The position numbers and the translations under genes were made by a program. From assembly GCA_008729055.1 (NCBI GenBank), contig SDUX01000005.1:980801-1044800 (forward strand): DNA of 64,000 nucleotides, in the 5' to 3' direction. Under the pieces are notes generated by a model that had not been told where the DNA came from, searched no databases, and was given only the letters and a program-made list of their open reading frames with translations. The stretch comes from Pyropia haitanensis (lineage: Eukaryota > Rhodophyta > Bangiophyceae > Bangiales > Bangiaceae). How positions within the stretch are numbered: the stretch's first letter is position 1; the number at the start of each line of letters is the position of its first letter. Shown piece by piece: positions 54,593 to 64,000 of this stretch.

Positions 54593-54627
54593 GGGGCACC
54601 CTGGGTGCCCCCCTGGGGGTATATAAT
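54593..54627 (+). promoter_or_regulatory. Hairpin plus TATA-box-like element
   Basis: GGGGCACC-CTG-GGTGCCCC (54593-54611) is a perfect 8-bp inverted repeat ending 9 bases before TATATAAT (54620-54627). A direct repeat GCTTTGTTCTGAGAG / GCTTTGTTTTGAGAG lies about 60-80 bases upstream. The layout looks like a core promoter reading to the right. Downstream, a 68-codon plus frame ends at 54837 (TLTDVTPILFPTPITVIPPV), which might be its product, but the minus strand is also open there. Confidence 0.5.
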
Positions 54628-55052
54628 GCGTGAGTGTGGGCGCCACCGGGAGAGACCTCGGGGGAACCACAGACAGAGACACAAAGACCTCCTTTACCTT
54701 CGACCCCCTCGACCCTCACCGACGTCACGCCCATCCTCTTCCCCACCCCCATCACCGTCATCCCACCCGTCACCTTCCCCGCGCCCGGCATCCTCATTGA
54801 CTTGCACGGGTTGCTGACACCGGCACCAGTACGTTGAGGGCTGCCCGTGTGTGGGTGGTGCCTCACATCAATTGACCAGCGTGATGTTTTGCCTACACCT
54901 TCGACGTCGGGGGCACGCCACCGCCGTCTGGCTGGCTTGTTCTCCATCGAACATACTGGCTATAAAAGACTGTCTTCCTTGCGTATACGGTAATGGACTT
55001 CGCTTTCCGCTCTTACGGATGGTCGGTCCCATTCCTCCTATTGGAGCGTCGC

Positions 55053-55664
55053 TTATTCCACATCGGGCGCCGTAACCTCGCGCGACACGGTGGCAGCACC
55101 TACGTTAAGGAAGCACGGGTAGTAACCGACATCCTCGGGGCTTTGCACCTCGGTGATGCTGTCGCTGCGCTCGTCCAACCCTGGGGTGCGGGCCTCTGGG
55201 AGTAGCTGCATCTGCTTGGCAAAGATGGTGGCGAGCGACTCGGGGTCGATCGCGATGAAGGTGCGGACGGCACTCGGGGCGCATACCCAACCCCGACGTC
55301 GCTCGCGGTCCCAAGCCTTGGCCCAACCCGCGATGTCGCCGATGGGGAGCAACGTCCCCACGGCCTCCACGTGAGGCGCAGGGGAGTAGCCATCCTCGGC
55401 GGCGGGCGACTCCACCATGACGGCCTCCGGGACGGGGAAGACGGCGACGAAGAACCGTCCGACGCCGGCGACGCGGAGGGGAAGGAGGGGGACGCGCGGG
55501 CAAGAGGGGTGGGAGACACCTCGGCGTAGGGGGGGCGATCGTCCGACGAGGAGGGGCTCGTCGGGGGGGGGGGGGCACGCAAAGGAGAGCCACGCGGCCG
55601 CGGACGAGGGGAAAGAATGACCCCGGTGGTCGGAGGGGTGGCGTGGGTCAGAGAGGGCGCGCAC
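55053..55664 (-). CDS. Hypothetical protein
   Basis: The minus frame is open from about 55,724 to a stop at 55,053. I do not recognise it. The last 130 residues have a natural composition: VGRFFVAVFPVPEAVMVESP, then LPIGDIAGWAKAWDRERRRG, AVRTFIAIDPESLATIFAKQ and an acidic end. The first 70 residues are Pro/Ser/Arg-rich. No ATG occurs at the 5' end (GTG at 55664; the first ATG is internal, at VMVES), so a 5' exon or a frameshift is probably missing. It may be a structural or coat-like domain of a mobile element, but that is a guess. Confidence 0.4.
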   Translation of the reverse strand: MRALSDPRHPSDHRGHSFPSSAAAWLSFACPPPPDEPLLVGRSPPLRRGVSHPSCPRVPLLPLRVAGVGRFFVAVFPVPEAVMVESPAAEDGYSPAPHVEAVGTLLPIGDIAGWAKAWDRERRRGWVCAPSAVRTFIAIDPESLATIFAKQMQLLPEARTPGLDERSDSITEVQSPEDVGYYPCFLNVGAATVSREVTAPDVE

Positions 55665-56750
55665 ACGGCAGGGTGCGCAGGGGAGGGGGTTGCTTATGGG
55701 GGCGGGTCGTGAGGTGGGGCCCGCTCACATCCCCAAGGAAAGGGGGTGGGGCGGGGACCGCGCGCGACACCCCCGGCACCCGCCGGTTCGAGTCGCCAGC
55801 GCGGGTGGCGGGGGCGCTCACCTCGCTGTCGAGGGGGCTTTGTGGCGGTTGGCCGGGGGAGGGTCGGGGAAGGGCACCCCGACTCGATTCGCGACCCTTC
55901 CCGGGGGAGGGAGGCGGATCCCGCCTTGGTGCCCGGCTCGGGCACCCCGGCCAGGGGGGGCATAGTAGCCCCGAAGTCCCCCAAATTGGGCCCCTTTCGG
56001 GAGAAAACCGGAGGGAAAGGGCCATGGGGGGCCTCTTCGCATTGGTAGATTCGTCTGACGAAGGGGTGGTATCCAGATTGATTAGCAGTCTGGGGGGGCG
56101 GCGGGTGGTCAAGGGGGTATGAGGGGCGGGCCGGGCATCGGGGCAACCCACCGCCGGCCCAGGGGGTATTTGAGTAGGGCTGACCGTGGCCACTCACCGC
56201 CGGCGAACCCAAATCAACCATTTTTTGTGCCAACGTTTCCCCCCGAGCAACGCTTTCCACCTCACCCCTCTGGGGCAGGCGGGGTTTGTGACGATCGGTA
56301 CGGGTCGGTTCCTTTGTGGTGGCGGAGACACGCAAGGATAGTCTAGGCGTCTGCGTGGTGGGCAAACGCTGGGCGGAGTATCGGACGGGAACCGCTACAA
56401 CCGCTCGGGCGCGATACGGCTCTTGCGGGTCGGCTTCAGCTGCCTCTGTGGGAAAGGGGACTTGGCGAGCTGATATGTGCAAAGGGGGGGTCGTATCAAA
56501 GGTGCTGTCTGGGTGCCGTGGTTTGCGTGGGGCTCTGCATTTGGGACAGTGGGTGCGCCTGTTCTCTGCGCGTAGGCCCGTCGGTAGACTGGCGAGTGTG
56601 TGTCGCTGTAACCATGGCCTTTAGGTCTTCACAGGAAAAGCTTGACAGGGAGGCGAGAGGCATACGAGAAAATAACGATGGCACGAAAGGGACCCGAGAG
56701 ACGCGGCATAACTGAAGCGAGTAGCAGACGTGCGATAGAAAAGGAAGCCC
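55665..56750. other. G-rich spacer with an open minus frame
   Basis: A 262-codon minus frame (56482-55694) starts at TTG and is Pro/Arg-rich; in its first third (RLSLRVSATTKEPTRTDRHK) it has a more natural composition. It might be a 5' part of the gene at 55,053-55,664, but there is no continuous link. Confidence 0.3.
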
Positions 56751-57480
56751 TCACAGAAGCCATGGTCCAGGAAGCAGAGTACACGAGAGAATCCAAACGA
56801 TGCAAAGATGCGGAAAAACAGACCCAGAAAAGAGAGAGTCGATTGAGTGCGTATTGGCCCTTGATGTAGCGGCGATTGACTTATCTGGTGCGCCGCTGCT
56901 GCAGCCAGCGAGAGAGTTGGAGCTACCCGCTGTGGCGGGTAGGGCTTGTTGTTGTGACATCATGAGCTGGTTGAGGAGGGAGGTTTGTGCAGCGAGCGTA
57001 GACGACTGAATGTTCAGCATCCGCCCCTGATTCTCGAGGCGGGACAACACGCTGCTCAGCTACTGCGCCACAGAGGGATTAGGAACGGCGCTGGAAGAGG
57101 CGACAGCAGCGACGACCGCAGCAACGGCCGCAGTGACGGGAGCGCCAGCGGCGGCGGCGGTGGTGGCGGCTGCCGTGGCGGGCACTCACAGCGAGACGGC
57201 AGAGAGTGGCGATACAGGAGACACTGGCAGGGCTGATTGCCACGGTGTTGTACGAGGCGCCGCTGGTGCAGCTGTCGTGGTCCCGTTCTCGGTCGCCTCC
57301 GCAGTCGCGCTCGTGCCATTGGCCGTGGTTCCCTGCGCCACCATCGACGTGCCCGTCGCTGCTGTCGCCGTGGTGGTTCTCTCTGCGGGCGCGCGGGTGT
57401 GGCTGGTGTCCTGGCAGGCAAGTGCGTCCTTGTCGTGGTTGGTCTTTTCCTCGTAGTGCGATCCAGTGGGCGTTACGGTG
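56751..57480 (-). CDS. Hypothetical protein with C-terminal coiled coil; either one intron or two stop codons
   Basis: One minus frame from 57,480 reads SHYEEKTNHDKDALACQDTS, then a Thr/Ala-rich stretch with an ATG at 57344, to SAVSL and a TGA (57187-57189). The same frame continues to a TAG near 57,060 and then to VLSRLENQGRMLNIQSSTLA, a heptad-like helix with Gln/Leu repeats, ending at 56751. The TGA coincides with a consensus donor CT|GTGAGT at 57189. An acceptor GAGCAG|C ends at 57052. Removing those 138 bases takes out both stops and keeps the frame. The alternative is a pseudogene with two nonsense mutations (TAG could be a mutated CAG). I do not recognise the family, although coiled-coil ends of this kind follow Myb-like domains in algal families. 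Confidence 0.35.
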
Positions 57481-57500
57481 GTTCAGCGAGCGGGGTTGGA

Positions 57501-57560
57501 GTCGTTGTGTGGCGTGAGGCCTGTTGGGGCGTCGTTGCGTGGCGTGGGGCCGGTTGGGGC
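57501..57560 (+). repeat. 30-bp tandem duplication
   Basis: Two adjacent 30-base copies beginning GTCGTTG(T/C)GTGGCGTG match at 27 of 30 positions. Confidence 0.85.
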
Positions 57561-57753
57561 GGTGACAAACCCCGAATCTGGGTTTGAATATTCGAAGCAA
57601 GTGCCTCAGAATTGAGATTGGATTTCACCCGACCCATGAGTGAAATGTTCCGACTTCAGCTCGAAATTCCGACTGGAACTTTCGGCACCCCGTTTGCAGA
57701 GTATTGCAGTGATATGTACCTTGGGGATTCTTGCGCGGGAGCCAGACGGATTT

Positions 57754-58839
57754 CTACGCTTGCTTGCTTTGATTGTGGAGCCTGCTTATTGGGTGGTAGG
57801 AGTGTTCATTTTTTGCGTGTTTTGCGAGGGGTGTGCGCGTGCATGCGCGCACACGAGGGTTTATTTGCGCGGAACAGCAAGGCGGGGAGAGCCCCCCTTG
57901 GCTGCCAAGCGAACACCGTCTGGCTCCGACACATCTTGTTTGTGCCTTGGCGAGTCGGCCACTCGCCACTTGCAAGTCGCGTGTTGGTGTTTGACGTGTT
58001 GCTTCCGGTGTTCCAAGTTGGGACCCGAGCGTGCGTGTCTCGCCCCCACAAGTTGTGGGTTGGCGTAGCCGTATTGCTACAGGGGCGTCGTTGGATTTCA
58101 CGTGGTCGGTCGTGGGGGCGTTGTGCGTGAGGGGTCTTTCGGTTGAGTTCTCTTTGTCTCGGTCGTTAGTGGTGTCTGCTCGTGCGCGCTTGTTGTTCTT
58201 CCGTTGGCGTCGCTTCTCGGCACATTGAAAGCGTTCTGTGCCGTTGACATGGCGTGAGCCCTCGCTGTTGACTAAGCCCGTTGCATTAACGGTCTTGACC
58301 AGCTCGGCATCAATCACATGATGGCGGCTAATTACCGTGACCGGGGTTCCAGTCGGGGACTTGGCGAGATTGCTGCAGTAGGTGGCCTCTTGCGCGTTGG
58401 TGATGGCGGGCACAGTGGTGAGCAGGGAGCTGTCCAGGCGGGAAAAAACTTGAGGGAAGATCATGTGCAGGATGATAGGCCGGGCGGCCCAGGTGCTCCA
58501 GTCCCGGATGCGTTTATTGTCGTGCCTACCCAGCTCTGCCGGCAGCCAGGAAGCGCCCTTGCTCGTGCGCACACCGTTGGACGCGTCCATCAGTTGGCGG
58601 GCGAGGTCTTGGTTAGCATCGTCGCGGGCGAGTGCAAGCTTCAGGACGCGTCGCGCCAGGTAGACAGCACAGCCACGGAAAAACCCGTCCAGGATCTGTG
58701 GGAGGCCCGCGTGCTTAGCCAGCGAGGCGGCGGCGTCATTTGCCTGGGTCTCGTTGACTTCCAGCGTCAGCGACATGAATTCCCTTTGCCTGACGGTCTC
58801 GTTGGTGCGACGGGTGGCGGCGGTGGCTGCGGTGGGCAT
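57754..58839 (-). CDS. Hypothetical protein
   Basis: From ATG 58839 the frame has 361 codons. The first 150 residues look genuine: RQREFMSLTLEVNETQANDA, LAKHAGLPQILDGFFRGCAV, YLARRVLKLALARDDANQDL. They are helical and mixed in charge. The middle part is Asn/Thr/Arg-rich with a basic patch (EKRRQRKNNKRARAD) that could be a nuclear localisation signal. The last 100 residues are low-complexity. The frame is also open for about 70 codons upstream of the ATG, to a TAA near 59,045, with protein-like sequence (VFNSACTGECEDLRRELIDE), so the true start is probably further 5', possibly after an intron. No family recognised. Confidence 0.45.
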   Translation of the reverse strand: MPTAATAATRRTNETVRQREFMSLTLEVNETQANDAAASLAKHAGLPQILDGFFRGCAVYLARRVLKLALARDDANQDLARQLMDASNGVRTSKGASWLPAELGRHDNKRIRDWSTWAARPIILHMIFPQVFSRLDSSLLTTVPAITNAQEATYCSNLAKSPTGTPVTVISRHHVIDAELVKTVNATGLVNSEGSRHVNGTERFQCAEKRRQRKNNKRARADTTNDRDKENSTERPLTHNAPTTDHVKSNDAPVAIRLRQPTTCGGETRTLGSQLGTPEATRQTPTRDLQVASGRLAKAQTRCVGARRCSLGSQGGLSPPCCSAQINPRVRACTRTPLAKHAKNEHSYHPISRLHNQSKQA

Positions 58840-59790
58840 GCGGACTCCTCTGAGCTTCAGCTCTCTGCAAAACTCATCGATCAGCTCGCGGCGCAGGTCC
58901 TCGCACTCTCCGGTGCAGGCAGAGTTGAAGACGGTAAGCGTGCGTTTGCGGCGGTGAGACCAGACGGTAACAGGAGAGGGGACTTTCAGTAGAGGCGGCG
59001 GCCTCCTGAGCGGGGTGGGGGAGTGGCGGTAGCGACGGGCGCCTTAGCGCGGTGCGGCGTAGGTGGGGAGGGCCAGCAGTGGCCGCCTCTGCGCGAGAGC
59101 GTAGGGGGGGGGGGGGTGTGGTGCCAGCGGCCACCCCAGTTGGGGCGGGGGGGAGGGTCGCCTGGCCGTCTGTAACCGCGTGTGTTTTCCGCCAGCCCAC
59201 CTCAGTCCCCAAGGTCGTCACCTACACGGCCGCCTTCCCTCTCAGCTGGGCAGCACGTGCGTCGGTGCCCCCTCTTCTCCTCTCAGCCCCCTTTTTGCTC
59301 TCGCCCCAGCTGACACCGTTGGCCTTCCCCTGGCACTTTCCGCCCAGTCCGCCTCCCGTCCATCCCTCACCACACTCGTAGCAGTTGGCTCCGCCGGGCT
59401 CCCCTCGGCTGGTGGCCGCAAGCACCGCCGCCACTCCTCCTCTCGCGTCCTGTTTCCCCCACCCGTCGCTGTGGACGCCACCGCGCTGCCGCGGGGTGCG
59501 CGCTGCAGGAGTCCCTGTCCTCTCAGCCTCTCACGTGACTTTCCCCTTCGCCTTCCATAGACTGAAAGGGACGCAGATGCCCACAGGCAGGTGACAAAGT
59601 AAGTAGGAAAAAAAAAACCCTGCCGAATGGGAAAAAAAAACCTGTGCTCATGTACTGCTACTACTACAGGTACGGTACGGCCGCAGGTACTGCAACTGCT
59701 ACAGGTCCAACCGCTTAAACAGGTACAACGCGTCCATGGCAATCAACAAAAAAACAATAGACAAACGGAACAGCAAAAGCGATTGTGGCA
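58840..59790. other. Spacer; includes probable upstream coding sequence of the 57.75-58.84 kb gene
   Basis: Between 58,840 and 59,044 the minus frame continues the hypothetical gene without a stop. Beyond that, frames are short. Near 59,600-59,770 the sequence is A-rich (two 9-A runs) and lies just downstream of the Myb-like gene, as expected of a 3' untranslated region. Confidence 0.4.
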
Positions 59791-61296
59791 CTAGGTACTG
59801 TCCGAGTCGGTCACGAACGACGACTCAGACGACATGTCCTCCAGCCGAGGAGGGGCACCAGGGGAGGCCTCGCTGCCAGAGTCAGAGAGAGGCACGGTAG
59901 TGCGCAGCGCGGCGTTGAGGCGTTTGGCTGCGGCAGCGGCTTTGCGCATCTGCGACTCCGTGCCGCGTGACCGCTTCTTCTGCTTGCCGGCTTGGCCACA
60001 GGCTGACGGGCGAACGAGAGACGGGGTGCGACCCCGCCCGCGCATCGTGGCCGCAGCTGGGATTGGAGCGAGGGGAGGGGGGTCAGAGTTGGCCGCTTCA
60101 GCAGCAACAGGCGCGGTGGGAGCGGGTGCAGAGGGCGGCACCACCGCCACAGCAGGTCCATCAGGTCCAACAGCACCGGCGGTGGGCGGTCCAGGTACCA
60201 CCCAGACCGGCGGAGCCTCAGGAGGAGGGGGGCGCGGCCGCTCCCAGTCTTCATCGTCAACGATCTCGTGCACTGCAGGTCTAACGGTAGTGGTAGCCGT
60301 CCCGGCCGACGTTGTGGCGGCGTCGCTGGTGTCAAGAGTGATATCCGCAGCAGCCAGCGCAGCACGAGCTTTGGCCTGGCGAAAAATCTTAGCCTCCTCA
60401 GTAAAACGCATCTCGGGTAGGCTGAAAAGAATAATCGACGATCGCTCCTTGGATGCGTTGGCGATGGCCTCCAGCGCGGCCGTGCTTGCCTTCATCTGCC
60501 GGGATATGCTCAGCTCCTCCGCTTTCTGCTTCTTTGCTGCCTTGCTGCCAATGGGGCGGCGCTCAAAAGGGCGGACGGCGCGCGACTTGACGGTCGCCCC
60601 AGCACCACCACCCGCACCAGCGCCACCAGTACCGCCAGCACCACCCGCACCGCCAGCACCACCCGCACCACCAGAACCACCCTCGCCGCCAGCGCCAGCA
60701 GACTGGCCAGCACCAGCGGCACGGCCCGAGGCACCGTCCTCAGCGTTTCCAGAGTCGTCGTCGTCGTCGATGTCGCTGTCGTCCTCGTCCTCGTCGCCAG
60801 TAAAAAGCCCAGCAGCAAGCGAACCAGCAGCACCGCTCCACTTGTCGTGGCCGCGCATGACCTTCCAGCAGGGCACCCACTTTTCGAGGTGGTAGCTCTT
60901 CCGCTTGTCCTCCGCCGTGGCAGTGCCGTCCAGGCGCCGCTGGTGGGCCTGGATCGCCTGGTACACGGGCTGGCCCTTGCTGTGGGCCAGAGCTCCCATA
61001 ATCATTGCCTCCTCATCAGGGTTGCCGGTCAGGTCCATCCGCTGCACAGCTAGCCAGGAAGACGCAAACGCGCAGACGCCCTTCTTGGCCTTCCCAAGCA
61101 CCTTCTTGACCGCGCTCACAGTCCGCCGCACGTAGTCCACATTCCCCATGACCGCCTCGTCATACGTCTCCGTCACAGCCGCCCAGAACTCGGCAGTCCG
61201 CTGGTCGGTCCCCTTGATAGGGTCGTTGCTGACCGCCAAAAAGGCCTCACACAGAACGGACAACTCCTCCTTGGTCCACCCCCGCTGGGATCCCAT
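59791..61296 (-). CDS. Myb/SANT-like protein with NAM-associated-type C-terminal region
   Basis: From ATG 61296 the protein has 501 residues. Residues 4-95 read GWTKEELSVLCEAFLAVSND, PIKGTDQRTAEFWAAVTETY, then basic helices and LTGNPDEEAMIMGALAH, ending KWVPCWKVMRGHDKW. This is the pattern of Myb/SANT-like DNA-binding domains of the trihelix/Harbinger-associated kind (W-x-E/K-E...GTDQ...FW). An acidic stretch (GDEDEDDSDIDDDDDSGNAE) and a Gly/Ala linker follow. Next comes RPIGSKAAKKQKAEELSISR with a long helix, as in NAM-associated C-terminal domains (PF14303-like). Such proteins act in the nucleus, as transposon accessory proteins or as host genes. The frame is open upstream to 62109, but that part is Arg/Pro-rich. 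I chose 61296 because the domain begins right after it. The Ser/Asp-rich C-terminus ends at 59791. Confidence 0.75.
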   Translation of the reverse strand: MGSQRGWTKEELSVLCEAFLAVSNDPIKGTDQRTAEFWAAVTETYDEAVMGNVDYVRRTVSAVKKVLGKAKKGVCAFASSWLAVQRMDLTGNPDEEAMIMGALAHSKGQPVYQAIQAHQRRLDGTATAEDKRKSYHLEKWVPCWKVMRGHDKWSGAAGSLAAGLFTGDEDEDDSDIDDDDDSGNAEDGASGRAAGAGQSAGAGGEGGSGGAGGAGGAGGAGGTGGAGAGGGAGATVKSRAVRPFERRPIGSKAAKKQKAEELSISRQMKASTAALEAIANASKERSSIILFSLPEMRFTEEAKIFRQAKARAALAAADITLDTSDAATTSAGTATTTVRPAVHEIVDDEDWERPRPPPPEAPPVWVVPGPPTAGAVGPDGPAVAVVPPSAPAPTAPVAAEAANSDPPPLAPIPAAATMRGRGRTPSLVRPSACGQAGKQKKRSRGTESQMRKAAAAAKRLNAALRTTVPLSDSGSEASPGAPPRLEDMSSESSFVTDSDST

Positions 61297-62150
61297 CGTG
61301 GCAAATTCAATAGCGCGGCGGGGGGCGCGAGGGGCACCTGTCTGGGCGGCGAGAGCGATCGTCGCCGTCACCCCCAAGGCCGTCGGCAGGAGGCGGAGGG
61401 GCGCGCGGAGGCGGCGGCGGCGGGGGCGGCGGCGGCGGCGGCGGCGGCGGCGGGGACAGTGATGGTAGTGGAGGAGGCGGGTGGCGAGGGTGGTAGTCCC
61501 GTCCGTCGTCGTGCGGCCCGGAAAACCGCTGCTGCGGCGGCGGACGGTGACGGCGTGGGTCAGCGGGTGGACCGTAGTTAGGCGGCCCACCCGCACGTCG
61601 GTAGGCGGGCGGCGACCACCCACCGCGGTCACGGTTGCGATGCCACGGTGGGGTGGGCAGGTACTCGTCGTAGGGAGGGGGCGGCACCCAGCCGTTCTCG
61701 TCATCAGCGTCCGCGTAGTAGGGGGGAGGACGTCGGTCGACCGTGCGCTCCCGCTCGAGCTCCAGAAGGGGACGGCGCGCGGGCATCCGGGGAGATGAAA
61801 GACGGGGAGGGGGCGACGGGCGACGGTGGGCCGGCCCGCCTCCTGAAGTACGCCAGCGTGGAGGGACAGGCACGGGCACTCGTATGCCTCATGGCAGTGG
61901 CAGGAGCAGGTAGGGCGAGGTGGGGGCCCCCTCCAGCGGTCGAACTCATCGGGATAGGGGCCGCGGGGATTGCGCAGCGGCCGCTTGCCGCTCGCAGCGT
62001 ACCGAAGGAAGTCGTCGTAACGGTGGGCCATGGTGTGTCGGGTGGTGCGGGGAAGGCGGGCGCCACCCGCACGCGGGGAGCGTGGCTGGGGCCACCCGCG
62101 CGCGGGCAAAGAGAAGGCCGCCCCGCGCGAAAGAGATAGCGCGCGCGGGT
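61297..62150 (-). other. Pro/Arg-rich open region upstream of the Myb-like gene, possible frameshifted ORF
   Basis: A minus ATG at 62031 opens MAHRYDDFLRYAASGKRPLR and FDRWRGPPPRPTCSCHCHEA. Around 61,870 the natural-looking sequence moves to another frame (LELERERTVDRRPPPYYADA, YDEYLPTPPWHRNRDRGGWS), which ends in a poly-Pro run and stops at 61,307, eleven bases before the Myb-like ATG. This could be a separate disordered protein with a one-base shift or a 5' exon of the Myb-like gene. A CGG-type triplet run lies at about 61,417-61,455. Confidence 0.35.
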
Positions 62151-63271
62151 CGAAGGGAAGGGACGGGAAGGAGACGGTCTCGACAACGGCGGATGACGGG
62201 TCGTGACGATGGCGGATCGCGCCCGCCCGCCCGCCCTATGGGCGCGGTTGCCACACCCCCCCCTCCCAGACAGCGATCCGAGGGGGGTTGGAAAATCGTC
62301 GAGGGGGGGGGCCGCCACCCCCCACTAGAACGCAAACCGCGGGGGGGTGCAACCGCCCCCGCCCAAAACGCGGCCCCGAGGAACCGCAACCAGGCCCACC
62401 CCCCCGAAAGCACAATCATGAAGGGGGGCGGCTGCGCCCTCTCCCCACCCACCACGAGCCCAGGAGGCGAACCTCCTGTTCCCCCCGCTGGGGGGGCGGG
62501 CCTGCCGCTCCTCGCGCTCGCCAGGCTGCTGCCCCCGGCGCGGCGAGGCGGGACCACCCTCCACACGACTGCTGTGGGTGCGCTGACCGCTGCCCGTCGC
62601 GCTTCGCGCGGGACGGCGCCGAAGAGGCGGACCGTCTGTTTGGGTCTCGCGTAGACGCCTCGCGGCGGCCCCAGCGGCCAACGTGTCTGCACGCCGCTGC
62701 GATGGCGCTACATGATTGGACGATGCAACCTTTGAACGTGAGGGGTGCATCCTCCCAGTGCGCGGTGAAATGACAGAGCCGCGTCGTGGCACACGACGGT
62801 CCACGTTTCAAGAAAATTGACCCTCGACGACCGCTACTCGATCGCCCGAGATAGCGCCAGATACACCAAGACCGCCTATGATCGCTGCCATGTCGTGCAA
62901 AATTGCGCTCCAACGGGCGATGATCGCTCCACAATCGCCGGTCGATTGCGACGGATCTCGAGAGATACTCAGCAGACAGAGGAGCCACGTCAAACAAGTA
63001 AAGAACACATTTACAAATGGAAAAAGCTGGCACGTCGCTGTGTGTGTCAAGACCCAATCATCGGCGTTCGGAAGCAGCCGTTCTACACAAGTCCTTCCGA
63101 AACGGTTGGGGATCGATGTGTAGAAATGGGCACTCCACTCACATGCCGCCACGTGCGATACGTGGCATCCTAGAATGAATACTTGGGGCGTTGGGATGGA
63201 CGTGGTTGGGTGTGCTCTGAGGATCCGAATCCTACCCTGTCCTACTTTTTGAAAACTACCCTATCCTATCG
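62151..63271. other. Spacer without a clear gene
   Basis: The first half is GC-rich with G and C runs. From 62,780 to 63,180 the DNA is of moderate GC with frames of about 115 codons open on both strands (62817-63173 plus, 63152-62808 minus). Neither has family features. Confidence 0.35.
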
Positions 63272-63532
63272 CTATGGTCTTTGCCCCCCCCGGTGCCGCC
63301 CCTGCGCAGTGGGGCCACCGGCGAGTACCTTAGAATCGCGTGATGCACAGCCAATTGGACGTGTCGAGTCGTGCAAGGTGGCCCGTGGGGCCTCTGGAGG
63401 CCGATATGCACTGCACACACGTACATTCACGCCGTAGCGCCAAGGCTTGCGCGCTGGGCGTGTTGCCTTCACCACGTCTGTCACCAGCTCGTCACGGCCC
63501 ATCTTCTCGCATAAAAACTGAAGCTGACCCAT
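63272..63532 (-). CDS. Small hypothetical protein, perhaps the end of a frameshifted gene
   Basis: ATG 63532 opens an 86-codon frame with natural composition at first: MGQLQFLCEKMGRDELVTDV, VKATRPARKPWRYGVNVRVC. The adjacent frame upstream (63,720-63,492) is also protein-like (VQRSTDVLQNPARQNCILAG) and overlaps it, so the two may be pieces of one gene separated by a one-base shift near 63,535. No family recognised. Confidence 0.25.
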   Translation of the reverse strand: MGQLQFLCEKMGRDELVTDVVKATRPARKPWRYGVNVRVCSAYRPPEAPRATLHDSTRPIGCASRDSKVLAGGPTAQGRHRGGQRP

Positions 63533-63936
63533 GTCGTCCGGCTAAGATGCAATTTTGTCGTGCAGGGTTTTGCAGGACATCTGTCGACCGCTGCACGCCC
63601 ACCAGTGAAACACTGATGTCACAGGCAACATATCCATACATGTACACACAGAAGAACTGCACCGGAGTGCCACCATTTCGTGAATTCGTGATCGCTGCGA
63701 CAACGTGTTGCACTCCGTAACTGCGCGCGTGCCCGACACCGCACGAATCATGCTCAACCGTACCACGCAGACGTGCACGGACCGACGCCGTGTCATGGCC
63801 CGCCGCGGGCTCCGTGCCGCGCACCACACCGCACTTGAGCTCGAACGGTCGCGACCGGCGTCGGCGCTGCACGTTACCGACGCCGTGTGTCACTTTGCGC
63901 GCGTCGACGGCGCACCCGTTTCCACCCCATGCGCAT

Positions 63937-63957
63937 CCCCCCCCCCCCCCCCCCCCC
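63937..63957 (+). repeat. 21-base poly-C tract
   Basis: An uninterrupted C run near the right edge of the window. No gene is visible to its right. Confidence 0.9.
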
Positions 63958-64000
63958 TGCACCATCGTCGCCGCGCGCCCGAAGCCGTGTGTCGGTGTGC

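Noticed and set aside
55730..55820. tRNA-like GGTTCGAGTC
   Set aside because: It resembles a T-loop, but the flanking bases do not form a T-stem and no acceptor or D-arm could be paired.
60590..60720. Minisatellite of GCACCACC/GCCAGC units
   Set aside because: It is the in-frame Gly/Ala linker of the Myb-like protein and needs no separate explanation.
62808..63173. Overlapping ~115-codon ORFs on both strands
   Set aside because: Both are short, neither has family features and they contradict each other.

Overview
The window looks like nuclear DNA of a very GC-rich, intron-poor eukaryotic alga. A red alga of the Porphyra/Pyropia type is my best guess. The support is a transketolase with a plastid-type leader, a eukaryotic spliceosomal SmD3, almost uniformly intronless reading frames with Kozak-like starts (ACCATGGC), and a Copia-order retrotransposon with an unusual integrase. 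The assignment is an inference; no species marker is present. There are no operons, CRISPR arrays or rRNA genes, and no tRNA I can defend.

Layout. 1-2.8 kb: a broken Myb/SANT-like fragment at the left edge, then a 634-codon minus-strand frame of a transposon-like family. 3.4-5.6 kb: a small minisatellite and GC-rich spacer. 5.65-8.44 kb: a 929-residue EcxA/DUF5117-type zinc metalloprotease. 9-22.5 kb and 29.2-40.3 kb: two halves of a gene-poor block made of degenerate GC-rich repeat arrays. In these arrays long ORFs occur in many frames at once, which I read as non-coding. 22,538-29,146: a complete Copia-order LTR retrotransposon inserted into that block, with TG...CA LTRs of 617/618 bp differing by one G, a GCAAC target-site duplication, and overlapping gag and pol on the minus strand. 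41.3-43.5 kb: transketolase (+). 44.3-44.8 kb: SmD3 (-). 46.8-48.4 kb: MFS transporter (-). 49.2-50.8 kb: a pogo-like transposase pseudogene (-). 51-59 kb: small hypothetical genes and a hairpin-rich TATA region. 59.8-61.3 kb: a Myb/SANT plus NAM-associated type protein (-). 62-64 kb: sparse sequence.

How the parts relate. The housekeeping genes are single, unlinked genes: carbon metabolism (transketolase), splicing (SmD3), transport (MFS) and proteolysis. The rest is mobile-element and satellite biology. The most interesting items are the young retroelement and its gag-pol junction, the very large repeat arrays, the bacterial-type metalloprotease in a eukaryote, and several conserved frames broken by one-base lesions, two of them at long G runs. 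I did not find a convincing new multi-gene system.
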